A DNA stretch of 64,000 bases from Bradyrhizobium sp. 4 (GTDB lineage Bacteria > Pseudomonadota > Alphaproteobacteria > Rhizobiales > Xanthobacteraceae). A model generated the notes under the pieces. That model did no database searches, was not told the DNA's origin, and worked only from the letters and a program-made list of their open reading frames with translations. Every line of letters begins with the position of its first letter. Within the stretch, counting starts at the first letter, position 1. Made by a program: the position numbers and the translations under genes. Below, one piece after another: positions 63,425 to 64,000 of the stretch. Where the stretch lies: the NCBI RefSeq assembly GCF_023100905.1, contig NZ_CP064686.1, positions 1,364,001 through 1,428,000 on the forward strand, written 5' to 3'.

Positions 63425-64000
63425 GGAAAGGCACACCATCGTCATGACCACGGGTTATGATGCGGTGACGGCATGTATCGCCGATCCTGTCGTCGACGTC
63501 ATTCTTGTCGGCGGTAGCGTCGGCAACGTATGCCTTGGGTTTGATGACACTTTACCCGTCAGAATGGGATGATGGATCACCACTTGGAGGCGGTCGCGCG
63601 AACAAGGCCTCGCGCCCTGCTTGTAGCTGACATGCCGTTTCTCAGCTTTCATATCAGTCCCGAGGACACGATACGCAACGCTCGAGATTTCCTGCAGCTT
63701 GGCACAGACGCAGTCAAGCTTCAGGGAGGGGGTAGGCGTGTCGAGATGATCCGAGCCTTGGTAGATTGCGAAACTCCCGTGATGGGTCATCTTGGTCTCA
63801 CGCCACAAAGCGTCAACGCAATGGCTGGCTTCAAGGTACAAGGTCGAACCGCGGACGATGCCTTACGTCTGCTTGACGATGCGCACCAGCTGCAGCAGGC
63901 CGGATGCTTTGCTCTTGTCCTTGAAGGCATCCCGGGCGAGCTCGCCTGCGTGGGCGACTGAATCTCTGAGCATACCAACGATTGGTATCGGAGCGGGTCC
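63425..64000 (+). pseudogene. panB: panB (ketopantoate hydroxymethyltransferase), broken
   Basis: The fragment starts with IVMTTGYDAVTACIADPVVD and VILVGGSVGNVCLGFDDTLP, shifts frame at ATGGGATGATGG near 63568 into HHLEAVARTRPRALLVADMP, and runs through FLQLGTDAVKLQGGGRRVEM, TPVMGHLGLTPQSVNAMAGF to GIPGELACVGD, where a TGA (63959-63961) stops it. The sense resumes in another frame (SLSIPTIGIGAG) and runs off the window end. At least two lesions, and no valid start codon. Confidence 0.85.

Noticed and set aside
1..64000. CRISPR arrays, tRNA or rRNA genes, phage integrase or attachment sites
   Set aside because: No regularly spaced repeats, cloverleaf-like sequence or integrase motif was noticed; a tRNA search program would be needed to exclude a tRNA firmly.

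Overview
This window looks like part of a symbiosis island from a Bradyrhizobium (a slow-growing, soybean/legume-type rhizobium). The evidence is a nod-box operon in the order receiver ORF-nodA-nodB-nodC-nodS-nodU-nodI-nodJ-nolO-nodZ with a divergent nodD, followed by fixR-nifA and fixA, and by nodM-like glmS with nolK and noeL. The rest is typical island DNA: low coding density, many tiny hypothetical genes, insertion sequences (IS) and decayed genes. No tRNA, rRNA or CRISPR array was seen. Assignments are by reading translations and recalling families; no database search was run.

Layout. 1-4.4 kb: two leftward clusters of small uncharacterised genes, some broken. 4.4-8.3 kb: a truncated MFS transporter, a rubredoxin lacking its fourth cysteine, a PaiB-like flavoprotein, a glycosyltransferase-51 protein lacking its catalytic Glu, and an IS3 relic. 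8.7-13.2 kb: cystathionine beta-lyase, an orphan LuxR, and an Omp25-like porin with a clear terminator. 13.8-15.7 kb: a relic of a second nodC beside an intact IS3 element that has cut another gene. 16-21.5 kb: an HTH protein, a luciferase-like monooxygenase, a HisC-type aminotransferase and a MerR regulator. 23-35 kb: nodD and the nod operon. 35.7-39.9 kb: sigma54-dependent fixR-nifA and fixA. 40.4-46.5 kb: an MHS-type transporter, glmS/nodM, nolK, noeL. 47-52 kb: sparse tiny genes. 52.3-60 kb: a ruined biotin operon (bioB-panD-bioF-bioD-bioA) with an IS66 element inside bioA. 60.2-62.7 kb: a second IS66. 63.4 kb to the end: a frameshifted panB.

How the genes work together. NodD plus plant flavonoid should fire the nod box and drive synthesis of the lipochitooligosaccharide: GlmS/NodM supplies glucosamine-6-P, NodC builds the chitin backbone, NodB de-acetylates, NodA acylates, NodS N-methylates, NodU and NolO carbamoylate, NodZ adds fucose made by NoeL and NolK, and NodIJ exports the product. 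NifA, made from the fixR-nifA operon and destroyed by oxygen, would then switch on fixA and other sigma54 genes in nodules.

The most original observation is a family of six dispersed promoter-like elements, all reading leftward, each with a -35 like TTGAAT, exactly 19 nt of spacer holding a degenerate ACGTNACGT-type dyad, and a -10 like TANNNT. That is the architecture of MerR-controlled promoters. The best palindrome lies just upstream of the island's own merR gene (20460-21179), and the others precede tiny unknown genes. This suggests an undescribed MerR regulon of small proteins spread over the island.
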